The translations under genes and the position numbers were made by a program. Positions 1 to 5,817 of a stretch of DNA of 6,818 nucleotides are shown in pieces; position 1 is the first letter of the stretch, and each line of letters starts with the position of its first letter. The stretch is from the NCBI GenBank assembly GCA_002403075.1, contig DHHB01000023.1, forward strand, positions 14,811 through 21,628, in the 5' to 3' direction. The notes under the pieces were generated by a model. That model ran no database searches, had not been told where the DNA came from, and saw only the letters and a program-made list of their open reading frames with translations. The DNA comes from a bacterium UBP1_UBA4783. Lineage in GTDB: Bacteria > Krumholzibacteriota > Krumholzibacteriia > Krumholzibacteriales > Krumholzibacteriaceae.

Positions 1-981
1 ACCTTCGGGCGCTTCCGTGTCGAGCCGCTCGAGCGCGGGTACGGCAACACGATCGGCAACGCGCTGCGGCGCACGCTCCTCTCGTCGATCCAGGGCGCCT
101 CGGTCACGGCGATCAAGATCGCCGGGGTTCTTCACGAGTTCGGAGCGATCAAGGGCGTGAAAGAAGACGTCACCGACATCGTTCTCAACATGAAGCAGCT
201 CATCGTCAAGATGCACGGCGACGATCCGAAGTTTCTCCATATCGACGTCACCAAAAAGGGCGAGATCACGGCGGCCGACATCGTCGCGGATCCCGAGTTC
301 GAGATCCTCAACAAGGATCTCCTCATCGCCACGTGCACCGAGAAGACGCATTTCAAGATGGACATTCTCGTCGGGCACGGCCGCGGCTACGTCTCCTCCG
401 AGCTCCACAACCTCGAGGATTTCGAGATCGGCCTCATCCCGATGGACTCGAACTTCAGCCCGGTGACGCATGCGAACTACACCGTGAAGAACACGCGCGT
501 CGGCCAGCGCACCGACTACGACGCGCTCACGCTCGAGATCACGACGAACGGCTGCGTCACGCCGCAGGACGCGCTCGGCTACGCGGCGAAGATCCTCAAG
601 GACCACATGCTGCTCTTCATCAAGTTCGAGGAGGAGCCGGTCGAGGAATCCGCCGAAGTGGTCGATCAGGACCTCGAGCGCATCAGGGAGCTGCTCGGCC
701 GCAGCGTCGACGAGCTCGAGCTCTCGGTCCGCTCGTCGAACTGTCTCAAGGCCGCCAACCTCAAGAGCCTCGGCGAGCTCGTGCGCAAGACCGAGGCCGA
801 CATGCTCAAGTACCGCAACTTCGGCCGGAAGAGCCTCAAGGAGATCCTCGACATCCTCGAGGGCATGGGTCTCGCGCTCGGCATGGACGTCGACGCGCTG
901 CTCCGCGGGGAGAAGAAGCTCGACAAGAAGATCGACAAGGCCGAGAAGACCGACAAGAAGGAGAAAGAGGAGAAGGAATAA
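1..981 (+). CDS. rpoA: DNA-directed RNA polymerase subunit alpha (5' end outside window)
   Basis: This is the alpha subunit of RNA polymerase; its N-terminal domain dimerises and nucleates core assembly, and its C-terminal domain binds UP-element DNA and activators. The reading frame is open from base 1, so the start lies upstream; aligned from memory with E. coli alpha, about 20-25 residues are missing. The visible 326 residues begin with the family signature EPLERGYGNT...GNALRRTLLSS (visible residues 8-29; R24 matches E. coli R45). GVLHEF and KEDVTDIVLNMK follow. The C-terminal domain starts near residue 230 with SVRSSNCLKAANLKSLGEL (R244 and N247 match the DNA-contacting R265 and N268) and continues through NFGRKSLKEI. 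After it comes an unusual Lys/Glu-rich tail (about residues 303-326) that E. coli alpha lacks. The stop TAA overlaps the rplQ start by one base, so the two are translationally coupled. Identification is certain. Confidence 0.98.
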   Translation, partial: TFGRFRVEPLERGYGNTIGNALRRTLLSSIQGASVTAIKIAGVLHEFGAIKGVKEDVTDIVLNMKQLIVKMHGDDPKFLHIDVTKKGEITAADIVADPEFEILNKDLLIATCTEKTHFKMDILVGHGRGYVSSELHNLEDFEIGLIPMDSNFSPVTHANYTVKNTRVGQRTDYDALTLEITTNGCVTPQDALGYAAKILKDHMLLFIKFEEEPVEESAEVVDQDLERIRELLGRSVDELELSVRSSNCLKAANLKSLGELVRKTEADMLKYRNFGRKSLKEILDILEGMGLALGMDVDALLRGEKKLDKKIDKAEKTDKKEKEEKE

Positions 982-1613
982 TGCGGCACAGACATTCTGG
1001 CCGGAAGCTCGGCAAAACCGCTACACATAGAAAGGCTATGCTCGGCAACATGGTCACGTCGCTCTTCGAGCGCGAGCGCATCGAAACGACGATCCCGAAG
1101 GCGAAAGAAGCCCGCAGCCTCGCCGAGCGCCTCATCACCTTCGCCCGCCGCGGCAACGCCGCCGCGGAGGCGGGGGCCAAGGAGAAGCAGCTCGCGGCGA
1201 GGCGCCGCGTGGCGCGCATCGTGCACGACAGCGACGTCCTGCGGAAGCTCTTCGACGAGATCGCCCCGCGCTACGTCGAGCGTCCCGGCGGCTACACGAG
1301 GATCGTGCGGCTCGCCAAGTTGCGCGTCGGCGACGGCGCGCAGACCGCCTACCTCGAGCTCTTGAAGAAGGACGAAGAGGGCCGCAAGAAAAAGAAAACG
1401 CCTCGCAAGACCTACCACAAGCTCGATATGCCGGCTGCCCCCGCCGCGCCGAAGAAGGCCGCGAAGCCCGCCGAGGCGGAGCCCGCGGCCGAAGCGGCCG
1501 CCGTCGAGACGCCGGCCGCGGAGGCCCCGAAGCCGAAGGCCGAGGCCCCGAAGGCCCCGAAGAAGGAAAAGACGAAGGGCGCGGAGCCGAAGACGAAGAA
1601 GGGCAAGAAGTAG
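981..1613 (+). CDS. rplQ: 50S ribosomal protein L17 with a long Ala/Pro/Lys tail
   Basis: L17 is a structural protein of the large ribosomal subunit, located near the peptide exit tunnel. The start MRHRHSGRKLGKTATHRKAM is the classic L17 N-terminus and fixes the start codon. Further L17 blocks are TTIPKAKEARSLAERLITFAR (residues about 36-56), LFDEIAPRYVERPGGYTRI and the terminal core strand AYLELL (123-128). The core is a normal bacterial L17. Residues 129-210 form an extra tail of about 80 residues made almost entirely of Ala, Pro, Lys and Glu, starting with a KKKK patch and ending KKGKK. It is probably disordered and may contact rRNA. The gene follows rpoA with a TAATG overlap, and the purine-rich end of rpoA (AGGAGAAGG, 970-977) serves as its ribosome binding site. 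The rpoA-rplQ order is the common bacterial operon end. Confidence 0.97.
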   Translation: MRHRHSGRKLGKTATHRKAMLGNMVTSLFERERIETTIPKAKEARSLAERLITFARRGNAAAEAGAKEKQLAARRRVARIVHDSDVLRKLFDEIAPRYVERPGGYTRIVRLAKLRVGDGAQTAYLELLKKDEEGRKKKKTPRKTYHKLDMPAAPAAPKKAAKPAEAEPAAEAAAVETPAAEAPKPKAEAPKAPKKEKTKGAEPKTKKGKK

Positions 1614-1641
1614 AGGGCCCGGGCTCCGGGCGAGTGCTGCA

Positions 1642-2640
1642 GTGGTGCTCACGAACGTCATTCTGCCCGTCTTCTTCATCATCTTTCTCGGCTTTCTCCT
1701 GAGAAAATACGGAAAGGTGGACCTGCGCGCGTTCTCCCGCGCGCAGCTCTACCTGCTTTCCCCAGCGCTCGTCTTCATGTCGCTCGCGAGCGCCGAGGCC
1801 GAGACGGGGCTCATCCTCCGCGTGCTCCTCTTCATCGTCTGCATGCAGGCCGTGATACTCGGCGTGTCGCTCGGGGCGGGATTCGTTTCGCGGCGCGACC
1901 GCGCCGAACGGCAGGCGATCGCGATCTCCTCGGTCTTCGTGAACAGCGGCTTCTACGGGATCCCCGTCTGCATGCTCGCCTTCGGACAATGGGGGCTCGT
2001 CTACGGGACGATCTACATGGTCGCCTCATCCATCACGCAGTCGACGACGGGGGTATTCCTCGCGAGCGCGGGACGGCAGGGGGCGCGGCAGGCCTTTGCG
2101 TCGATCTTCAAGGTGCCGCTCATCTACGCGATCGTCGCGGCGAGGATCCTCGTTCATTTCAACGCGCTGCCGCCCGAGCCCTTCATGAAGATGATCACGA
2201 TGCTCGGGCAGGCGGCGATCCCCCTCGGGCTCATTCTGCTGGGCATGCAGCTCGAGCGCATCGTGCTCGAGTGGTCGATCTGGCGGAACGGCGCCGCGGC
2301 GGCGCTCGACCTCGAGGAGGAGGGGGCCCGCGCCGCCGCGTGCGCCCCGGGCGACACGGCGGCCACGGTCGGGAGAGACGTCAAGGACGGCGCGGCGGCC
2401 GCGGCGCTCCGGATCGCGGGCGGATTCGCCGTCTCCTACGGGCTCGTGCATCTGTTCGATTTCGGACCGAACATGAATCAGGTGCTCATCCTGCAGTCGT
2501 CGATGCCGACGGCGGTCAACATGGTGGTGTACGCGACCGAGTGGAACTGTCGGCCGCGGATAGTGGCGGTCGCGATCCTCGCCTCCACGCTCGCGAGCAT
2601 GGCGAGCATACCGATCATACTGCGGGTCATCGGCGGCTAG
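1642..2640 (+). CDS. AEC-family (auxin efflux carrier) transporter
   Basis: This is an inner-membrane permease of the AEC family, related to bacterial malonate/malate carriers and plant PIN-like proteins; family members export or exchange small organic anions. The 332 residues show about ten hydrophobic segments, beginning NVILPVFFIIFLGFLLRKYG. Family signatures are NSGFYGIP (101-108), AIPLGLILLGMQL (about 193-205) and QSSMPTAVN (285-293). The helical halves are separated by an extended Ala/Glu-rich polar loop (about 208-256, LDLEEEGARAAACAPGD) that is longer than usual. The start is taken at tandem GTG codons (1642/1645); no strong Shine-Dalgarno precedes them and no ATG is near, so the exact start is uncertain. 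It lies 28 bases after rplQ with no clear terminator between, so some read-through from the ribosomal operon is likely. The substrate cannot be read from sequence; the glycolate-oxidase-like genes downstream make a 2-hydroxyacid plausible, but that is inference. Confidence 0.88.
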   Translation: MVLTNVILPVFFIIFLGFLLRKYGKVDLRAFSRAQLYLLSPALVFMSLASAEAETGLILRVLLFIVCMQAVILGVSLGAGFVSRRDRAERQAIAISSVFVNSGFYGIPVCMLAFGQWGLVYGTIYMVASSITQSTTGVFLASAGRQGARQAFASIFKVPLIYAIVAARILVHFNALPPEPFMKMITMLGQAAIPLGLILLGMQLERIVLEWSIWRNGAAAALDLEEEGARAAACAPGDTAATVGRDVKDGAAAAALRIAGGFAVSYGLVHLFDFGPNMNQVLILQSSMPTAVNMVVYATEWNCRPRIVAVAILASTLASMASIPIILRVIGG

Positions 2641-2651
2641 GGCGGGCGCGG

Positions 2652-2667
2652 AGCGCTGGGGAGCGCT
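2652..2667 (+). repeat. Small hairpin after the AEC transporter gene
   Basis: Two copies of the self-complementary AGCGCT flank a GGGG loop, giving a 6-bp perfect stem 11 bases after the transporter stop codon. No T-run follows, so it is not a normal intrinsic terminator; it may stabilise the upstream mRNA end. In GC-rich DNA chance formation is possible. Confidence 0.3.
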
Positions 2668-2681
2668 TGGGTCGTGCAAGG

Positions 2682-2713
2682 CGCGGGCCGCGTTCCTTTT
2701 TCCGCGGGCCGCG
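2682..2713 (+). repeat. Long GC hairpin / 11-bp direct repeat before the glcE-like gene
   Basis: The 11-mer CGCGGGCCGCG occurs at 2682-2692 and again at 2703-2713. Because the 11-mer is self-complementary except at its central base, the two copies can also pair with each other: 10 of 11 pairs form, with a single central G-G mismatch, around the 10-base pyrimidine-rich loop TTCCTTTTTC. The structure ends 8 bases before the Shine-Dalgarno GGGGAG (2722-2727) of the next gene, so it could affect translation or transcript processing. No T-run follows it, which argues against termination. Confidence 0.45.
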
Positions 2714-2731
2714 GAGGCCGCGGGGAGTGCC

Positions 2732-3523
2732 ATGGCCGAGAGGATCTTTCATTTCACGCCTCGGGACGTTGCGGAGGCCGCCCGGATTTTCGGGGTGTGC
2801 ACGAGGCTTCGCGCGGAGGGCCGGGACGTGCGCGCCGCGATTCTCGAGAGCCCGCCCGATTGGGCGCGCGGTCTTTCCCTTCCCCACGCATCGGTTTCTC
2901 TCGATGAGTTCGAGTCGCTCGGTCCCGGCGCCGGCGCGGACGTGATCGTGAGCCACGCCGCGATGGCGGGCATCGAGGAGATTTCGAAGGCCGATTATCT
3001 AGCCGTCGTCGGGGGCGGCGCGAGGTTCGGGGATTTTCTCGACGCCGTGTCGCGCGCGGGGCTGCGATTTCCTCACGAGCCGGACGCGCGGACGCGCGAG
3101 GCGAGCGTGGCGGGGGTTCTCATGGCCGGCGCCCGCTTCCCGACGGACGAGCGGTTCGGGCGCCTGCGCGAGTGGGTGCTCGCGCTCGAGCTCGCGATCC
3201 CGAAAGGAGAGGTCGTTCGCACGGGCTCCCGCGCCGTGAAGGACGTCACGGGGTACGACGTCGCGGGCTTCGTCATCGGATGCGGCGGGAGATGTGGCAT
3301 GATCGCGCGGGCGACTTTCAGGCTGTTGCCGAGGCCGTTCGGGCGCGAGACCCCAGACGGGGCTTCGCGCGACGTCGCGCCGGGCGCGAGCGCCGACCAG
3401 GGGATATCCGAAGCCGCGGCGAGGGAGGGTTCGACCGGCGACCCTCGGGACCGCGGCGTTCTAACCGGCATCAGGGAGAAAATTTACCGGGTATTCGATC
3501 CCGCGGGCATCATGTCGCGCTAG
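2732..3523 (+). CDS. GlcE-like FAD-oxidoreductase subunit, short and missing usual FAD loop
   Basis: It resembles the GlcE subunit of glycolate oxidase (FAD/FMN-binding PCMH fold). The order is FTPRDVAEAARIF (8-20), SKADYLAVVGGGARFGDFLDAV (about 85-106), LRFPHEP (111-117), ASVAGVLMAGARF (124-136), VKDVTGYDV (169-177, matching KNVAGYDL of GlcD/GlcE), IGCGGRCGMIARATFRLLPRP (182-202) and the C-terminal YRVFDPAGI (252-260), typical of the family end. The protein has 263 residues against 350 for E. coli GlcE. The difference lies between residues 203 and 242, where about 40 low-complexity residues stand in for the whole cap domain. The glycine-rich flavin-diphosphate loop expected near residues 36-46 reads ILESPPDWARG instead, and the usual SEGTLG is CGGRCG. 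FAD binding is therefore doubtful. The start ATG follows GGGGAG at 5 bases. It stands 44 bases before the GlcF-like gene, with which it probably acts; no GlcD gene is in view. Confidence 0.72.
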   Translation: MAERIFHFTPRDVAEAARIFGVCTRLRAEGRDVRAAILESPPDWARGLSLPHASVSLDEFESLGPGAGADVIVSHAAMAGIEEISKADYLAVVGGGARFGDFLDAVSRAGLRFPHEPDARTREASVAGVLMAGARFPTDERFGRLREWVLALELAIPKGEVVRTGSRAVKDVTGYDVAGFVIGCGGRCGMIARATFRLLPRPFGRETPDGASRDVAPGASADQGISEAAAREGSTGDPRDRGVLTGIREKIYRVFDPAGIMSR

Positions 3524-3567
3524 CCCGGGTGTATGAGATTGAAGGAGGGGGTGCGGAAAGGGGAACG

Positions 3568-5220
3568 ATGGGCGTTTCCGAAAAAACGGAGAACGGGAAG
3601 AAGCGCGACGTGACCGGGGACTTTCTCCTCTGCAACCGGTGCGGGTCGTGTCGGTACGTGTGCCCCCTTCTCTCCGTGTACCGCGAGGAATGGGCGGGGG
3701 CGCGGGGCAAGGTCGAGCTCGCCGAAGCCTTCTTCCGCGGCGAGAAGATCGATGACAAGGAGCTGCGGAAGATCTTCGACCTCTGCCTCCACTGCATGAC
3801 CTGCGAGGAGAACTGCCCCTCGGGCGTGCGCGCCGACGAGATCGTGATGGCGGCGCGCGCCGAGATGGCGCGCCGGGGCATGATGCCGCGCGTGAAGCGG
3901 CTCGCGCTCCGGCTCCTCGAGGGCGCCGACAACGGCCTCTTCCGCGTCATGAGATCGCTCGGGCTCGTGCGTCGCGGCCCGCTCCACGGCGTCGGCGGCA
4001 AGAGCCCGATCTCGATATTCTATCCCCTCCTCGGGTGGCCGCGCGAGCGGTTCATCCCGCTTCCCGCGGAGAAGCCGTTTCTCGCGTCGGGGCCTGAGTT
4101 TTATCCCGCGGCGGACGCGGAGGTTTCGTGGCCGGACGAAGAGACGTTGCGGCGGCTCGCCGAAGGCGCGCCCTTCGACCGAATGCGGGCTGAGGAGCTC
4201 GCGCATCGCGCCGCCGCGGCTCGCGAGCGCAATCTCGCCGCCGGCGCGCGAGTGTATTTCTTCGTCGGGCACTCGGTGAACAATTTCTTCCCCGAGGAGG
4301 CGCGCGCCGTCGTGCGCCTCTTGAACATTCTCGGGGTCGACGTTCTCGCGCCGCGCGACCAGCTCTGCTGCGGCGCGCCTGTCTATTACGCGGGCGACAT
4401 CGAGGGGGCGCGCGGGTCGGCGATGCGCGTGCTCGAGAGCTTCGAGGGGAAGCGCTACGACTGGATCGTCTCGACCTGCTCGTCGGGGAGCCTCATGCTG
4501 AAGAACGAGTTCCCGCGGCTCTTCGATCTCAACTACGACGGCTACTTCGAGATCTCGTGGGACCCGGAGCTCGAGACCTTCCGGCGCAATCCCGAGCGGA
4601 GCGGGACGCGTCGGAAGTACGCGCGAGCAGAGGATCTCTACCGCAGTCACGTCGAGGGAAAGGTGCGCGACGTGAACGAGCTCCTCGCGGATGCGCTCGG
4701 GCTTCGCCACGAGGGGAAAGCCGTGAAGGGCCTGTTCGGAGAGGCGGAGGAGCTTCACGAACCGAGGCGGGACGAAACCGCCGCGGCGAAGCCGCAGCCC
4801 GTGGTCACGTATCACCATCCCTGCCATCTGAGCCGCGGACAGGACGTCGACTGGCAGCCCGAGGCGATCCTCGAGGCGCTCCCCGGATACCGCTTCGTCC
4901 GCATGAAAGACGCCGATCGCTGCTGCGGCGGGGGAGGGGCGTTCGCGTTTCTCAACGCCGACGCCTCCGCCGAGATCGCGCGCGTCAAGATGGACGCCGT
5001 CGCGGCGGTTCATCCCGCGGTCGTCGCGACCGCGTGCCCGCTCTGCAGGATTCAGCTTATGGACATGATACGCAGGCGTTTCGGGACCGGGGCGAAGGGG
5101 AAAGAGAAGGCCGCCGAGATCCCGGTGCGGACGCCCGCGGAGCTTCTTCTCGAGGATCTGGAGAGCCTTCTGCCGGCCGGGCGCGAGGCCGCGGGGGCGG
5201 CGATTCCCTCGGCTCGATAG
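3568..5220 (+). CDS. GlcF-like iron-sulfur subunit (two [4Fe-4S] clusters, two CCG domains)
   Basis: This is a heterodisulfide-reductase/GlcF-type electron-transfer protein, likely passing electrons from a flavoprotein 2-hydroxyacid dehydrogenase towards the quinone pool at the membrane. Two ferredoxin motifs lie at the N-terminus: CNRCGSCRYVCP (C22, C25, C28, C32) and CLHCMTCEENCP (C73, C76, C79, C83). The second CCG domain is complete: HHPCHL (C419), DRCCGGGGAF (C452, C453) and CPLC (490-493). In the first, CCG (267-269) remains, but the expected leading cysteine is H235 (FFVGHSVNNFF) and the CxxC is CSSG (304-307). At 550 residues it is longer than the roughly 400-residue E. coli GlcF, with extra sequence before each CCG domain. 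The frame stays open far upstream, but ATG 3568 is chosen because it has AAAGGGG just before it, starts right before the first cluster, and avoids overlap with the preceding gene. The function follows from the family; the exact substrate is unknown. Confidence 0.87.
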   Translation: MGVSEKTENGKKRDVTGDFLLCNRCGSCRYVCPLLSVYREEWAGARGKVELAEAFFRGEKIDDKELRKIFDLCLHCMTCEENCPSGVRADEIVMAARAEMARRGMMPRVKRLALRLLEGADNGLFRVMRSLGLVRRGPLHGVGGKSPISIFYPLLGWPRERFIPLPAEKPFLASGPEFYPAADAEVSWPDEETLRRLAEGAPFDRMRAEELAHRAAAARERNLAAGARVYFFVGHSVNNFFPEEARAVVRLLNILGVDVLAPRDQLCCGAPVYYAGDIEGARGSAMRVLESFEGKRYDWIVSTCSSGSLMLKNEFPRLFDLNYDGYFEISWDPELETFRRNPERSGTRRKYARAEDLYRSHVEGKVRDVNELLADALGLRHEGKAVKGLFGEAEELHEPRRDETAAAKPQPVVTYHHPCHLSRGQDVDWQPEAILEALPGYRFVRMKDADRCCGGGGAFAFLNADASAEIARVKMDAVAAVHPAVVATACPLCRIQLMDMIRRRFGTGAKGKEKAAEIPVRTPAELLLEDLESLLPAGREAAGAAIPSAR

Positions 5221-5221
5221 C

Positions 5222-5277
5222 GCGCGCCAACCGCGCGATCCGCAACGAGTTGGCGCGCTCGATGCGGCCTGCGGCCG
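5222..5277 (+). repeat. Paired hairpins in the 3' region of the glcF-like gene
   Basis: One base after the stop codon comes a perfect 10-bp inverted repeat, GCGCGCCAAC (5222-5231) and GTTGGCGCGC (5249-5258), with a 17-base loop. A second small stem follows: CGGCC (5265-5269) and GGCCG (5273-5277) around TGC. Neither has a T-run behind it. They may protect the mRNA 3' end or act with the hairpin at 5329-5348 to end the upstream transcript. Confidence 0.4.
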
Positions 5278-5290
5278 GGCCATTATGGCG

Positions 5291-5319
5291 TTGACATCGC
5301 GAGCGAGGCGCACTATTAT
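5291..5319 (+). promoter_or_regulatory. Sigma70-type promoter for tRNA-Asn
   Basis: A perfect -35 box TTGACA (5291-5296) is followed after exactly 17 bases by TATTAT (5314-5319), 5 of 6 to the -10 consensus. Transcription should begin near 5326, about 55 bases before the mature tRNA. The local A/T content contrasts with the GC-rich surroundings. It is the strongest promoter visible in the window and is correctly placed and oriented to drive the tRNA independently of the upstream operon. Confidence 0.8.
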
Positions 5320-5328
5320 AGATTCTCG

Positions 5329-5357
5329 GCGATGCCCCCGGGCGTCGCTTGGTTTTT
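5329..5357 (+). terminator. Terminator-like hairpin inside the tRNA leader
   Basis: GCGATGCC (5329-5336) pairs with GGCGTCGC (5341-5348) through 8 bp including one G-T wobble, with a CCCG loop, followed by TTGGTTTTT (5349-5357). This is the shape of an intrinsic terminator. It begins only about 3 bases after the predicted tRNA transcript start, so it should act on transcripts arriving from the glcF-like gene rather than on the tRNA transcript itself. The interrupted T-run makes strength uncertain. Confidence 0.5.
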
Positions 5358-5380
5358 GAAAATCGAAAATCTATCCGTGC

Positions 5381-5455
5381 TCCTGAGTAGCTCAATGGTA
5401 GAGCATCCGGCTGTTAACCGGAGGGTTGTAGGTTCAAGTCCTACCTCAGGAGCCA
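5381..5455 (+). tRNA. tRNA-Asn (anticodon GTT), CCA encoded
   Basis: A complete cloverleaf can be folded. The acceptor arms are TCCTGAG (5381-5387) and CTCAGGA (5445-5451). The D stem is GCTC/GAGC with loop AATGGTA. The anticodon stem is TCCGG/CCGGA around loop CTGTTAA, with anticodon GTT at 5413-5415. The variable loop is GGGTT, and the T stem GTAGG/CCTAC encloses loop TTCAAGT. The discriminator base is G (5452) and CCA is encoded at 5453-5455. It decodes AAC/AAU asparagine codons. It is transcribed from the promoter at 5291-5319, and T5 follows soon after the CCA (5457-5461). Its 3' end borders mobile DNA, so it is a probable former integration target. Confidence 0.96.
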
Positions 5456-5723
5456 GTTTTTATTTCGCGCCTCAAACGGCACTTTTTTCGCTTCGAGTTT
5501 TCGCTCTTCCTCGATTCCATCCGCAAGCGTATCAAACGGTTTCCTCAGCCTGTACTCTATCTTCCCGTCTCGAACGACCGAGTTCGAGAGCAGCAGACAC
5601 AGCAACTTCTTCTTTTCGAAATTATCCTGCGTAATGTATAGCGAGAACGCGTTTTGTGCGAGTTCCAGAATCCTGTTCGAGTCCTCGAGATAATTCGCCC
5701 CCGCTTGCCGATGCATTGGGCTC
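5441..5723 (-). pseudogene. C-terminal remnant of a large serine recombinase
   Basis: Reading leftwards from about 5718, some 91 residues match the C-terminal end of large serine recombinases (the resolvase/recombinase zinc-ribbon, coiled-coil family used by integrative elements). The recognisable blocks are NYLEDSNRILELAQNAFSLY, the KKKLLCLLLSNSV helix and RLRKPFDTLADGI. The N-terminal catalytic serine domain, the recombinase domain and the zinc ribbon are all absent, because homology stops where the insertion sequence begins near 5724. The final codons (WLLR) and the TAG stop (5443-5441) come from the antisense of the tRNA-Asn 3' end, overlapping the tRNA by 15 bases. GC content is much lower than in the flanking chromosomal genes, consistent with foreign origin. 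A minus-strand ATG at 5815 inside the insertion sequence happens to be in frame with the remnant, but this chimeric frame is not expected to make a recombinase. Confidence 0.75.
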
Positions 5724-5817
5724 TGATCCCCGTTTCTTAGACCGCCCGGACTCGCATTTATGCTAGTCTTCTGGGTCCAACCGAAGGCCTCGAGGGGGAG
5801 GCCGGGAGGACCCATCG

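Noticed and set aside
1618..1630. CCCG-GGCTC-CGGG stem after rplQ as a terminator
   Set aside because: It is only a 4-bp stem, has no T-run, and lies 12 bases before the next start codon.
666..1682. Long minus-strand open frames opposite rpoA, rplQ and the transporter
   Set aside because: They are Arg/Leu-rich antisense shadows caused by high GC at third codon positions, with no family motifs, opposite genes that are certain.
3172..3567. Upstream extension of the glcF-like frame to an earlier ATG
   Set aside because: The extra residues are Arg-rich noise overlapping the glcE-like gene; ATG 3568 has a ribosome binding site and begins just before the first cluster motif.
3520..5313. 597-codon minus-strand frame opposite the glcF-like gene
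   Set aside because: The composition is Arg/Glu/His-rich antisense with no recognisable domain, while the plus strand has perfect iron-sulfur motifs.
5456..5461. T-run after tRNA-Asn as an intrinsic terminator
   Set aside because: There is no hairpin separate from the tRNA itself before it, so the T5 alone is insufficient evidence.
5332..5634. Plus-strand open frame of 100 codons across the tRNA, including SSSMVEHPAVNRRVVGSSP
   Set aside because: This peptide is simply the tRNA-Asn gene translated in one frame, a familiar false protein; the remainder is antisense to the recombinase remnant.
5737..5764. Possible IS promoter (TTAGAC ... TATGCT)
   Set aside because: The -10 is passable, but the -35 matches the consensus poorly and the spacer is 16 bp; too weak to call.
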